A stretch of 39,433 bases of DNA from positions 1 through 39,433 of the forward strand of contig NZ_JAKNQQ010000016.1 of NCBI RefSeq assembly GCF_022662475.1. The letters are read 5' to 3'. The position numbers were made by a program, and so were the translations under genes. Shown in pieces: positions 25,022 through 32,624 of this stretch (position 1 is its first letter; each line of letters begins with the position of its first letter). Origin of the DNA: Sphingomonas sp. TREG-RG-20F-R18-01. GTDB taxonomy: Bacteria > Pseudomonadota > Alphaproteobacteria > Sphingomonadales > Sphingomonadaceae. The notes under the pieces were generated by a model, which saw nothing but the letters and a program-made list of their open reading frames with translations, had not been told where the DNA came from and did no database searches.

Positions 25022-26671
25022 TCACCCGCGGAGCGCCGCGCGCAAAATTTTGCCCACCGCCGATTTCGGAAGTTCAGCGCGCGTCACAAATTCTCGAGGT
25101 ATTTTGTAGGCTGCAAGCGAGGCACGACAATGCCGATCGAGCTCACCGACAGAAGGAGGAGGGTTGCGCAGGACGACAAAGGCTTTCACGGATTCTCCGG
25201 TACGGTCATCTGGCACGCCGATCACCGCTGCCTCCGCTACGCCGGGGTGGCTGGTCAACACCGCCTCGACCTCGTTTGGATAAACGTTGAATCCCGACAC
25301 AAGCACCATGTCTTTGGTGCGGTCCCGGATTACGATCATACCGGATGCCTCGAACGCGGCGACGTCGCCAGTGCGCAACCATCCGCCGTCAAAGCTCTTC
25401 GACATCTCGGCCTCCCCACCAAGATAGGCTGACGCGACCTGCGGCCCGCGGACGAGCAATTCCCCGGACTCGCCGATCGGCACATCGCGCCCCTGCTTGT
25501 CGACGATCCGAATGTCCGTTCCCGGAACGGGTAGGCCAACCGATCCGCTGCGGTGCGCGGCCGTCGGGGGATTGCAGCTGATGATGCCGGTCGTCTCGGT
25601 AAGGCCGTAGCCTTCGAGTACGGGCCCGACGAGCTGTTCCCAGTCAGTCGCAACGGATTGTCGAAGCGCAGCGCCACCAGCGATCGCGAAGCGCAAGCGC
25701 GGAGGCGTTTCCCGAAACCAGGGTTCTGCCAGCAGGCCGGCATAGAGCGTGTCCACGCCCGCCATCCAATCAATATTGAACTTCTCGAAAGCCGGTCGGA
25801 GGTTCGACACCGGACGCGCAAGCGGCACGATCACATTTTGTGTGCCAGCTTCGACATAGACCAGCATGCCAAACAGGAAGGCGAAGATGTGGTAGAAAGG
25901 GAGTGCGGTCAAGGCGGTGCCTCGCTCGATCGGCGAGCCAAATCCTCCAAAGAAGTCGCGTACGATCGCGGCCGCCGCAAGGAGGTTCGCGGCAGTAATC
26001 ACCGCGCCCTTGCTGCGGCCGGTCGTGCCTCCGGTGTATTGGTAGAGCGCAACGGTGCTTCGCCGCCCAGATGGAATATCGGTAGACGCTAGAGCCGCGT
26101 TCAATGTCCATCGGTTTTGCGCGCCGTCTGAGGCATTGGCCGCATCGTCACGCCGGGAAGGCGTAGCATTTCGATCCAGCAATATAGCGGCACCAACTGT
26201 GACGACTACCATTCCGAGCAGATCACCCCCCAGTTGATCGGCCATGGCGCCTTCCGTCACAATCACCCTGGCGCCGCTGTCGCGAAGCTGGTAGCTCGTC
26301 TCGACATCTGTGTAAAACGGGTTAACCGGAGTGACGATCAACCCGGCCTTCCAAGCGCCGAAAATGACGATTGGAAACGCCAGGCCATTGGGAAGCTTGA
26401 CCGCAAGCACGTCGCCGACCGACATGTTAAGATCTGTCTCAAGAAAACTAGCAAAGGCGTCGGAAAGTCGGACGGCGTCGACAAAAGTCAGGCTTTCGGT
26501 CGTCCCATCGGGATGTGCGACCGTGAAGGCGGGAAGTGCGCCGAAGCGCTCCGCCGCACGAGTGAGCAGATCAGCAGGGTGATCGACACTCGTCGTGACG
26601 TCCAGCTGGTAACCCCGCAGATGCGCGGGATACAGGGTCTCCCAGGAGCGAGATAGGATAGGATCGGTCAT
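25022..26671 (-). CDS. Long/medium-chain acyl-CoA synthetase (AMP-forming)
   Basis: ANL-superfamily fatty-acid:CoA ligase of 549 aa that activates a carboxylic acid with ATP and CoA. The P-loop is YTGGTTGRSKGA, the adenine motif GYGLTETTG, the hinge region DGGWLRTGDVA and IVIRDRTKDMVLVSGFNVYP, and the C-terminal catalytic Lys lies in LPKSAVGKILR. The layout is FadD-like, but substrate length cannot be read from sequence. Its ATG overlaps the stop of the MFS gene as ATGA, so the two are translationally coupled. In this operon it probably activates the acid or hydroxy acid made by the monooxygenase and dehydrogenases. Confidence 0.9.
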   Translation of the reverse strand: MTDPILSRSWETLYPAHLRGYQLDVTTSVDHPADLLTRAAERFGALPAFTVAHPDGTTESLTFVDAVRLSDAFASFLETDLNMSVGDVLAVKLPNGLAFPIVIFGAWKAGLIVTPVNPFYTDVETSYQLRDSGARVIVTEGAMADQLGGDLLGMVVVTVGAAILLDRNATPSRRDDAANASDGAQNRWTLNAALASTDIPSGRRSTVALYQYTGGTTGRSKGAVITAANLLAAAAIVRDFFGGFGSPIERGTALTALPFYHIFAFLFGMLVYVEAGTQNVIVPLARPVSNLRPAFEKFNIDWMAGVDTLYAGLLAEPWFRETPPRLRFAIAGGAALRQSVATDWEQLVGPVLEGYGLTETTGIISCNPPTAAHRSGSVGLPVPGTDIRIVDKQGRDVPIGESGELLVRGPQVASAYLGGEAEMSKSFDGGWLRTGDVAAFEASGMIVIRDRTKDMVLVSGFNVYPNEVEAVLTSHPGVAEAAVIGVPDDRTGESVKAFVVLRNPPPSVGELDRHCRASLAAYKIPREFVTRAELPKSAVGKILRAALRG

Positions 26672-28095
26672 GCTGTCCGACCCTCAACGCGCTGTGGCTC
26701 ATGCATACGGTAGCCACCACGCACCAACTGCAAAACGATCAATCCGGCAACCAGCAGACCTGAGATCGGCAGCAGTCCGGCGCGCTGCGATCCCGTCGCT
26801 GCGGTAGCGAGTTGAACCAGCAGCGGCCCGAGCCACATCGTCGCGGTCCCTGCGATGACAAACAGTCCGAAAAAGATGCCGACCTTATGGGCGGGCACGA
26901 CACGCGTAAGCATTGTGCGGCTCGAAGCGTAGGCAGCCGTTACCGTGACCGCGCCGAGCATGCCACACGCGAGCAAACCAAGTTCGGGCGCGGTCCGAAA
27001 CATCGGTTCACCCCAGATTGGAGCATGCGTTGCGATATCGAACGGCTGATAGAACAGAAGCGCCTTCGTGTTGCCGAGTGAGAGCAGCTGCGATGCTACC
27101 ACGCCGCAGATCTCCAGCGTCAGGGCGCGCTTGGGGCCGATGCGCTGATCGAGCCAACCGGCAAGCAGGCCTCCCCCGACTGCGAACACGCAAAGGATCA
27201 TGCCGTAGGCGAGCAGCTCGAGCGTCTGCCATCCCATGATGCCGGCTGCATAGACGCCGGTAAAAATCAGAATGCCAGTTAGCCCGTCGGTGAAGAGCAT
27301 TCTGGCCCCAAGATAAACGAGCGCCTCGCGATGCCCTCGCGCTTCGAGCACAAGCGCCTTCAGATCGGCAATCGCGAGCCGGGTTGCTGCACCGATGCGA
27401 ATGCCGGTTTTCTCGACGTCTGGCACGAAGACTAGGAGCGGAAGCGTACCCAAGGCCAGCGCGATTGCGGCCAATACAGGCACGATCCGGTCCTGCTGAT
27501 GGCTGGCGACGTCCAGTCCAAACAACGGCGCTGTCGGCACGAACCCCCAGGTTACCTTACCAGGTAGCGCAAACCCCCATAAAACGAACGCCAGCATAGC
27601 AACAGATACGAAGTTGCCGAACGCCAATGCCAGACCGGAAGCAGCGCCAGCCTTCCCCATCCCCGCTGCCGGCAATAGCAGCGCGTTGTGGAGCGTCTCG
27701 GTATAAGCGAACAACACAGATAGTGCGGCGAGCACCGCGATAATTGTGCCGACGCCGAGTCCGGCACCCCCGGGAAGGGCCCACCACAGTGCCGCCATCA
27801 GCGGGACCATCAAAGCAACCGTAGCGCCAAGCCAAGGCTTACGCGGCCCCATCCGGTCTACCACCGCGCCAAGGAGCGGTGCCGTCAGCGCGACGATCCA
27901 ACCGGCATATTTCGCGCCGCCTGCGACAAGCGCCTGACCATGCACCGGATCGGCGACCACGCTCGTCACTATGTACGGCACAAAGACGTAGATGGTGACG
28001 AGAATGATGTATGGGTCTCGGCCACCCTGGAACAATGCCCAGAACCACGCAGCTCTTCCCAGCCCGCGTACGGGAGGCTCGATGGTAGGCGTCAT
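26668..28095 (-). CDS. Major facilitator superfamily transporter
   Basis: Inner-membrane MFS protein of 475 aa with about 12 hydrophobic segments. The loop after TM2 reads GAVVDRMGPRKPWLG, the usual MFS signature, and the second-half equivalent is GWLDQRIGPKRALTLE. It starts at ATG 28095 with AGAGG eight bases upstream; the frame is open 20 codons further but that extension is Arg-rich and lies in the STAS-like gene. It overlaps both neighbours by 4 bases (ATGA). It most likely moves the operon's ketone-derived substrate or an organic acid across the inner membrane. Specific substrate unknown. Confidence 0.85.
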   Translation of the reverse strand: MTPTIEPPVRGLGRAAWFWALFQGGRDPYIILVTIYVFVPYIVTSVVADPVHGQALVAGGAKYAGWIVALTAPLLGAVVDRMGPRKPWLGATVALMVPLMAALWWALPGGAGLGVGTIIAVLAALSVLFAYTETLHNALLLPAAGMGKAGAASGLALAFGNFVSVAMLAFVLWGFALPGKVTWGFVPTAPLFGLDVASHQQDRIVPVLAAIALALGTLPLLVFVPDVEKTGIRIGAATRLAIADLKALVLEARGHREALVYLGARMLFTDGLTGILIFTGVYAAGIMGWQTLELLAYGMILCVFAVGGGLLAGWLDQRIGPKRALTLEICGVVASQLLSLGNTKALLFYQPFDIATHAPIWGEPMFRTAPELGLLACGMLGAVTVTAAYASSRTMLTRVVPAHKVGIFFGLFVIAGTATMWLGPLLVQLATAATGSQRAGLLPISGLLVAGLIVLQLVRGGYRMHEPQRVEGRTA

Positions 28096-28481
28096 GTTTC
28101 GGCCTCTTCGCTCAGGAGCCAGCTCAAAGCGTCGGAGTCGCCGACGAAGAGGCACTGGTTAGGAATCGCGATGCGTTCTACCTGTCGTTTAAACAGCGTG
28201 CTTGAGAGCACTGTTGCAAGCCGGCGTGGAAGCAGTCCGCCGTGGTGCATGCGGGCTTTAAATTCGGCGACGACATTCTGCGACTGCGCGTTCAGCTCAC
28301 GGGCGTCCACGAGTGCAAGAAGGCTGCCGCGCTGGCAGCCCGCGGACAATATGCCCGCCACCGCGACGCCAACCGCCTGTTCGTAGCGATCGACCGTTTC
28401 GGTCATCCAATGGCCGCGCATCGTCACGTGCAACAGACTTCGACTTGCATCGGTCGTAATATCGAAATGCTCAGCGTGCAT
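28092..28481 (-). CDS. Small STAS/SpoIIAA-like protein (copy A), inside the monooxygenase operon
   Basis: 129-aa soluble protein without signal peptide. It has the alternating pattern LLHVTMRGHWMTETVDRYEQ, a central LVDARELNAQSQNVV, RRLATVLSSTLFKRQVERI and the ending FVGDSDALSWLL. Strand-helix order and the final F-x(5)-A-x-x-WL fit the SpoIIAA-like/STAS fold. Two other genes in this window (36638-37039 and 37391-37852) share the G-F/H, L-x-D, QS and WL positions. STAS domains usually act in protein-protein regulation. This copy is coupled by ATGA to the MFS gene and lies 9 bases after the aldehyde dehydrogenase with its own GAGG site, so it is made with the catabolic enzymes. Role unknown. 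Confidence 0.75.
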   Translation of the reverse strand: MHAEHFDITTDASRSLLHVTMRGHWMTETVDRYEQAVGVAVAGILSAGCQRGSLLALVDARELNAQSQNVVAEFKARMHHGGLLPRRLATVLSSTLFKRQVERIAIPNQCLFVGDSDALSWLLSEEAET

Positions 28482-28490
28482 GCGTTCGCC

Positions 28491-29954
28491 TCACGAACCG
28501 GCAAGGACGGCCTGTACCAATCCAGCCGCCTTTGCATACGGCGCGTAGAAGACATCGATCAGATCCCCTTCGCCGCGTACGACGACGCCGCGCGGGTTGG
28601 AGAACTCGCGAAACCCTTCGATACCGTGGTGCCGGCCCATCCCGCTCATCCCCGAGCCGCCAAACCCCATCGATGGAAGCGCGCTTTGGATCGCGCATGT
28701 GTTCACCGCCGCCCCGCCGGAATGCGTCGACGCAAGGACATGGTTGGTCAGTACCGCGTCATCCCCGAAAACGTACAGCCCAAGCGGCCGCTCGCCGGCG
28801 TTGATCGCCCCAAGCGCGTCATCCAGATCGTCATACGGTACGACCGGCAGGATCGGACCGAAGATCTCCTCCTGCATGATCCGCAGATCCTGCGATGGAT
28901 CGATCGCTAACGACATCGGCATACGCCGCGTCTCGAGGTCAATCTGGCCGTCTTCCTCGAGCGTCACGATGCGACACTGGGAGGCGCGTGCCTCGTCCAA
29001 CATGTCCTCGATACGCTGCAGGTGCCGCGGCGAGATCATGCCGGTGCATTCCTCACCGCGCGAATAGTTGGGCGCTGCCCGAGCCATGAAGCTCTTGGCG
29101 TGCGCGACGAAAGTGTCGAGGTCCGCTCTTGGCACCAGCGCGTAATCGACCGAAACGCACATCTGCCCGCTCTTGATGATCTTCGTACCGATGACCGATT
29201 CAACGTTCGTTTCGGTAACGGAACCTGGCGTCATGATGGCGGGGCATTTGCCACCCAGTTCAAGCGTGACGGGCGTCAGGTTGGCAGCCGCTGCCTGCAT
29301 CACCTGTCGACCGACAGCTGGACTGCCAGTATAGAGCAAATGGTCCCATGGCATTGAGGAGAAGGCGCGCGCGAGTTCGAGGCCGCCGACAGCGACGGTA
29401 ACCAAATCCGGATCGAACGTTGCAGCCACCATTTCTGCAAGCAAATCCGCGCACGCCGGTGTGTACTCTGATGGCTTGACGATCACCCGGTTGCCAGCAG
29501 CCAGCATGTCGACCATCGGGCCCACTGATAGATCGAATGGGAAGTTCCAGGGAACGATGTTCCCGATGACGCCCTTGGGCTGGTATTCGATGTAGGCCGT
29601 GGCCGTCCCTAGCATTGCCGGATCGGTGTGACGCGCGCTGGCCGCCATCCACTCTTCGAGATGTTCGAGGACGTGCTGCGCGCGGCCCACGACACCCAGC
29701 ACCTCTATGAGGTCGGAGGCCGGCACCGGATGGGCGCCAAAATCCTGCGCGATCGCCGCAGAGATGCGCTCTCGATTGGCGAGCATCATACCGATCAGCG
29801 CGCCGAGACGCTCCCTGCGCGCTTCGATCGACGGACGGCGGTCTTTGGCGAATGCCGCGCGCTGCGCGGCAAAGGCCGTTTGAAGGGCTGCGATCGCTCC
29901 GGCGTCGTCAGTGCCTGTCGGCACGCTCGTGGCGGGGGTCTCAAGTATCGACAT
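28491..29954 (-). CDS. Coniferyl-aldehyde-dehydrogenase-like NAD(P)+ aldehyde dehydrogenase
   Basis: Aldehyde dehydrogenase of 487 aa that oxidises an aldehyde to its acid. The catalytic Cys266 lies in KSGQMCVSVDY, the general base Glu232 in TLELGGKCP, and the cofactor-site segments are GNIVPWNFPFDL and LLYTGSPAVGR. The C-terminal GGSGMSGMGRHHGIEGF matches the coniferyl-aldehyde-dehydrogenase-like class, known to take aromatic and aliphatic aldehydes. The ATG has a strong AGGAGCAAGGA site in the 23-base gap after the SDR. In the operon it would convert the aldehyde formed after ester or lactone opening and alcohol oxidation into the acid used by the CoA ligase. Confidence 0.9.
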   Translation of the reverse strand: MSILETPATSVPTGTDDAGAIAALQTAFAAQRAAFAKDRRPSIEARRERLGALIGMMLANRERISAAIAQDFGAHPVPASDLIEVLGVVGRAQHVLEHLEEWMAASARHTDPAMLGTATAYIEYQPKGVIGNIVPWNFPFDLSVGPMVDMLAAGNRVIVKPSEYTPACADLLAEMVAATFDPDLVTVAVGGLELARAFSSMPWDHLLYTGSPAVGRQVMQAAAANLTPVTLELGGKCPAIMTPGSVTETNVESVIGTKIIKSGQMCVSVDYALVPRADLDTFVAHAKSFMARAAPNYSRGEECTGMISPRHLQRIEDMLDEARASQCRIVTLEEDGQIDLETRRMPMSLAIDPSQDLRIMQEEIFGPILPVVPYDDLDDALGAINAGERPLGLYVFGDDAVLTNHVLASTHSGGAAVNTCAIQSALPSMGFGGSGMSGMGRHHGIEGFREFSNPRGVVVRGEGDLIDVFYAPYAKAAGLVQAVLAGS

Positions 29955-29977
29955 GGTTGGTCCTTGCTCCTGATCGA

Positions 29978-30775
29978 TCAGCCGGCTGCGGTCATCGCGG
30001 CGAGTAGCGCTGTCCGCTCCTCCCGAACCTTTTCCGGTTCAGCGACGACTTGCAGATGGAACTCGCGCAGTTCCTCAGGGATGTACCAGTGGACGCGGTT
30101 AGCGCCGTAGGCCTCCCATACGGTTTCGGCGACTTCGCGCGGCTTGACCAGTCGCCACATCCCCTCGCTTGGAGCCATCTGCCGCATCCCGTCGGATAGC
30201 AAAGGGGTGTCGATCAGACCGGGCAGCAGGTCGGCGGCACGAACGCCGTAGCGCTTCAGCTCGATCGACAGCGCCTCGGTGAGGCCTCTCACGGCGTGCT
30301 TGGTCGCCGAGTAGACCGGGATGCCGGCCGTGCCGAAGATCGCCGACGACGACGAGGTAATAAGACAGAGCGAACCCGGTGTGTTCTTCAGCAACGGAAC
30401 GCCCGTGCGCACGCCGAGCATCACGCCGATAAAATTGATGTTAACGATCCGCATCACGTCGTCCCACGGCTGCTCATCAAGCAGGCCGCTGGCGCCAATA
30501 CCGGCGTTATTAAACAGCAAATCCAGGGCGCCGCCGGTCGCAATCGCGAACAGGTCCATCGCCGACTTCCATGCCAAGGCGTCCGTAACGTCGAGGATCT
30601 CGAACAACCCGTTGGCATCACCAACCTCTTCTTGCAGCGTCTCTAGCCCCGCCTGATTGACGTCGTACGCACCGACGAACCAACCTTTTTCTGCGAATAA
30701 TAAAGCTGTAGCTCTACCCATCCCAGACGCCGCCCCGGTAATGAAGATGGACTTGCGGCCGTTCGAACTGGTCAT
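29978..30775 (-). CDS. Short-chain dehydrogenase/reductase
   Basis: Classical SDR of 265 aa, NAD(P)-dependent alcohol dehydrogenase or ketone reductase. The cofactor motif is TGAASGMGRATALLF near residue 12; NNAGIG, ITSSSSAIFG (Ser) and Tyr155/Lys159 in VYSATKHA complete the active site. The frame is open upstream through the end of the monooxygenase gene, but the ATG at 30775 overlaps that gene's stop (ATGA) and starts directly at the Rossmann strand. A decayed paralogue lies at 15940-16670. It may make the ketone substrate from an alcohol or oxidise the alcohol released after Baeyer-Villiger cleavage. Confidence 0.9.
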   Translation of the reverse strand: MTSSNGRKSIFITGAASGMGRATALLFAEKGWFVGAYDVNQAGLETLQEEVGDANGLFEILDVTDALAWKSAMDLFAIATGGALDLLFNNAGIGASGLLDEQPWDDVMRIVNINFIGVMLGVRTGVPLLKNTPGSLCLITSSSSAIFGTAGIPVYSATKHAVRGLTEALSIELKRYGVRAADLLPGLIDTPLLSDGMRQMAPSEGMWRLVKPREVAETVWEAYGANRVHWYIPEELREFHLQVVAEPEKVREERTALLAAMTAAG

Positions 30776-32598
30776 GATGCTGTTTCCTTGGTCCCACGGG
30801 CATGCTCGCCATCGAGCTCCATGCCGGCGAAGTCGCCCACCTCGCGCCAAGAGCGGAGCAACCTGACGAACTCGATTGGACCGGCTGCGAATGGCGAGCC
30901 GCGCGCTGCAGCGCCAGTAGCCCTGCCCTCGTTGTTGTAATATCCCGGTGTGCACGCTTCGATGAATTTGCGACGCCCTTCGGCCATCCGAACGATTGTC
31001 TCCACCCAGTTGCCCTCGGCTTCCTCGGTCGGCTCGATCGCCCCAATGCCCTTTGCAGCACAGTCGGCGACGATGTGCGCGATGTGCAGCGACTGTTCGC
31101 TCAGCATGTGCGGGAAATTGGGCGACATGCCCGCCTGCGCCGGCCCGATCACAAACAAATTCGGAAAGCCGCGGGTATGCATCCCGTGAAGCGTCGACAT
31201 GCCGTTGGCCCATTTTTCACTGAGCGACTGGCCGCTAACGCCCCTGATCGTCATGCTCGACCGCTTCTCGTAACTTGTCGACGTCTCGAACCCCGTGGCG
31301 AAAATTAGGCAGTCGAGTGGATATTCCACGTCGCCGACGACGACGCCGCCAAGCGTGATGCGGTCGATCCCGTAGCCCGCCGTCTCGACGAGCGACACGT
31401 TCGGGCGGTTGAATGCCTGTAGATAGAGGTCTGAGAAGCAGGGTCGCTTGCAATACAGGCTGAACCACGGCTTCAATGCGTCGGCGGTAACCGGATCCTT
31501 GACGATGCTGCCGATGCGCTCTCGAATCTGGGCCATCTTCTCGAAATCGGCCTGCTCCAAGAGCGTGCCTGGGTCGAAGCCGTTCGGATTATCGGCGAGC
31601 TTCTCACGAACCGCGCGGGCTAGCACTGTCCATCCGTCGGCAACTTCGTCGTGCGGCGGCAACGCAGCGGTGAACTGCGCCGTGAAATTCTCCATGCGCT
31701 GCTGTTGCCATCCCGGTTGGAGGCTTGCGACCCATGCAGGATCGGTCGGGCTGTTGTCTCGCGCGTCGACTGACGAGGGCGTGCGTTGGAAGACGGTCAA
31801 ATGCTTTGCGGAAGCAGCGAGCGGGGGAACGCATTGGACCGAGGTGGCGCCGGTGCCGATTAACCCGACGCGTTTATCCCCGAGGCCAATAAGCGGCTCG
31901 GTCGCGCTGCCGCCGGTGTATGCGTAGTCCCAACGGCTGGTATGGAAACTGTGTCCTGCAAACTCGTCGATCCTAGGAATTTCCGGCAGCTTCGGCCGGT
32001 TGAGCGGTCCAGTGGTTAGAACAACGAACCGCGCCGCCATAACGTCACCGCGGTCCGTGTGGACGGTCCACCTGGCGGTGCCGCCGTCCCAGTCGAGCGC
32101 CTTCACCTGCGTCGAGAAGAGCGCGTCGCGGTAGAGGTCGTAATGTTCGGCGATGCGTTTCGTGTGTGCACGGATCTCAGCCGCCTTGGAATAGCGTTCG
32201 ACTGGCATGTAACCGGTCTCTTCCAGCAGCGGAAAGTAGATGTACGACTCCACGTCGCAAGCGGCACCAGGATAGCGGTTCCAGTACCAGGTCCCGCCGA
32301 CATCGCTTGCGACGTCTACGATGCGGACCTTCGCTACGCCCGCGTCGCGCAACCGCGCCGCAACCATCATGCCGCCAAATCCCGCACCGACCACCAGCAC
32401 GTCGACCTCGTCGGTCAGCGGCTCACGCGGCGGGGCAGAACCGTACGGGTCGTCGAGCATATGCGCGAATCCCTGCTCAACATCCCGGTATTGGCGCTGC
32501 CCTGCGTCACTTACCGAGCGCTTATCGCGTTCGGCCTGGTAACGTGCGCGCGTCTTATCAATATCGAGCGCAGCGGTCGTGGCGGGCAGATCCGTCAT
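30772..32598 (-). CDS. Type I Baeyer-Villiger monooxygenase (FAD/NADPH)
   Basis: Flavin monooxygenase of 608 aa that inserts oxygen beside a ketone to give an ester or lactone. It has two dinucleotide-binding motifs (VVGAGFGGMMVAARL for FAD and IGTGATSVQ for NADPH). The type I Baeyer-Villiger fingerprint F-x-G-x(3)-H-x(3)-W-D is exact at residues 213-224 (FAGHSFHTSRWD). GGTWYWNRYPGAACDVES is also characteristic. It resembles the cyclohexanone, phenylacetone and steroid monooxygenase group, but substrate cannot be assigned. I chose ATG 32598 because GAGGA lies six bases ahead; ATG 32622 would add eight residues. It follows the TonB receptor by 26 bases and overlaps the SDR. Confidence 0.92.
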   Translation of the reverse strand: MTDLPATTAALDIDKTRARYQAERDKRSVSDAGQRQYRDVEQGFAHMLDDPYGSAPPREPLTDEVDVLVVGAGFGGMMVAARLRDAGVAKVRIVDVASDVGGTWYWNRYPGAACDVESYIYFPLLEETGYMPVERYSKAAEIRAHTKRIAEHYDLYRDALFSTQVKALDWDGGTARWTVHTDRGDVMAARFVVLTTGPLNRPKLPEIPRIDEFAGHSFHTSRWDYAYTGGSATEPLIGLGDKRVGLIGTGATSVQCVPPLAASAKHLTVFQRTPSSVDARDNSPTDPAWVASLQPGWQQQRMENFTAQFTAALPPHDEVADGWTVLARAVREKLADNPNGFDPGTLLEQADFEKMAQIRERIGSIVKDPVTADALKPWFSLYCKRPCFSDLYLQAFNRPNVSLVETAGYGIDRITLGGVVVGDVEYPLDCLIFATGFETSTSYEKRSSMTIRGVSGQSLSEKWANGMSTLHGMHTRGFPNLFVIGPAQAGMSPNFPHMLSEQSLHIAHIVADCAAKGIGAIEPTEEAEGNWVETIVRMAEGRRKFIEACTPGYYNNEGRATGAAARGSPFAAGPIEFVRLLRSWREVGDFAGMELDGEHARGTKETAS

Positions 32599-32624
32599 GA
32601 TGTTCCTCGTCGTTCTCGTCATTC

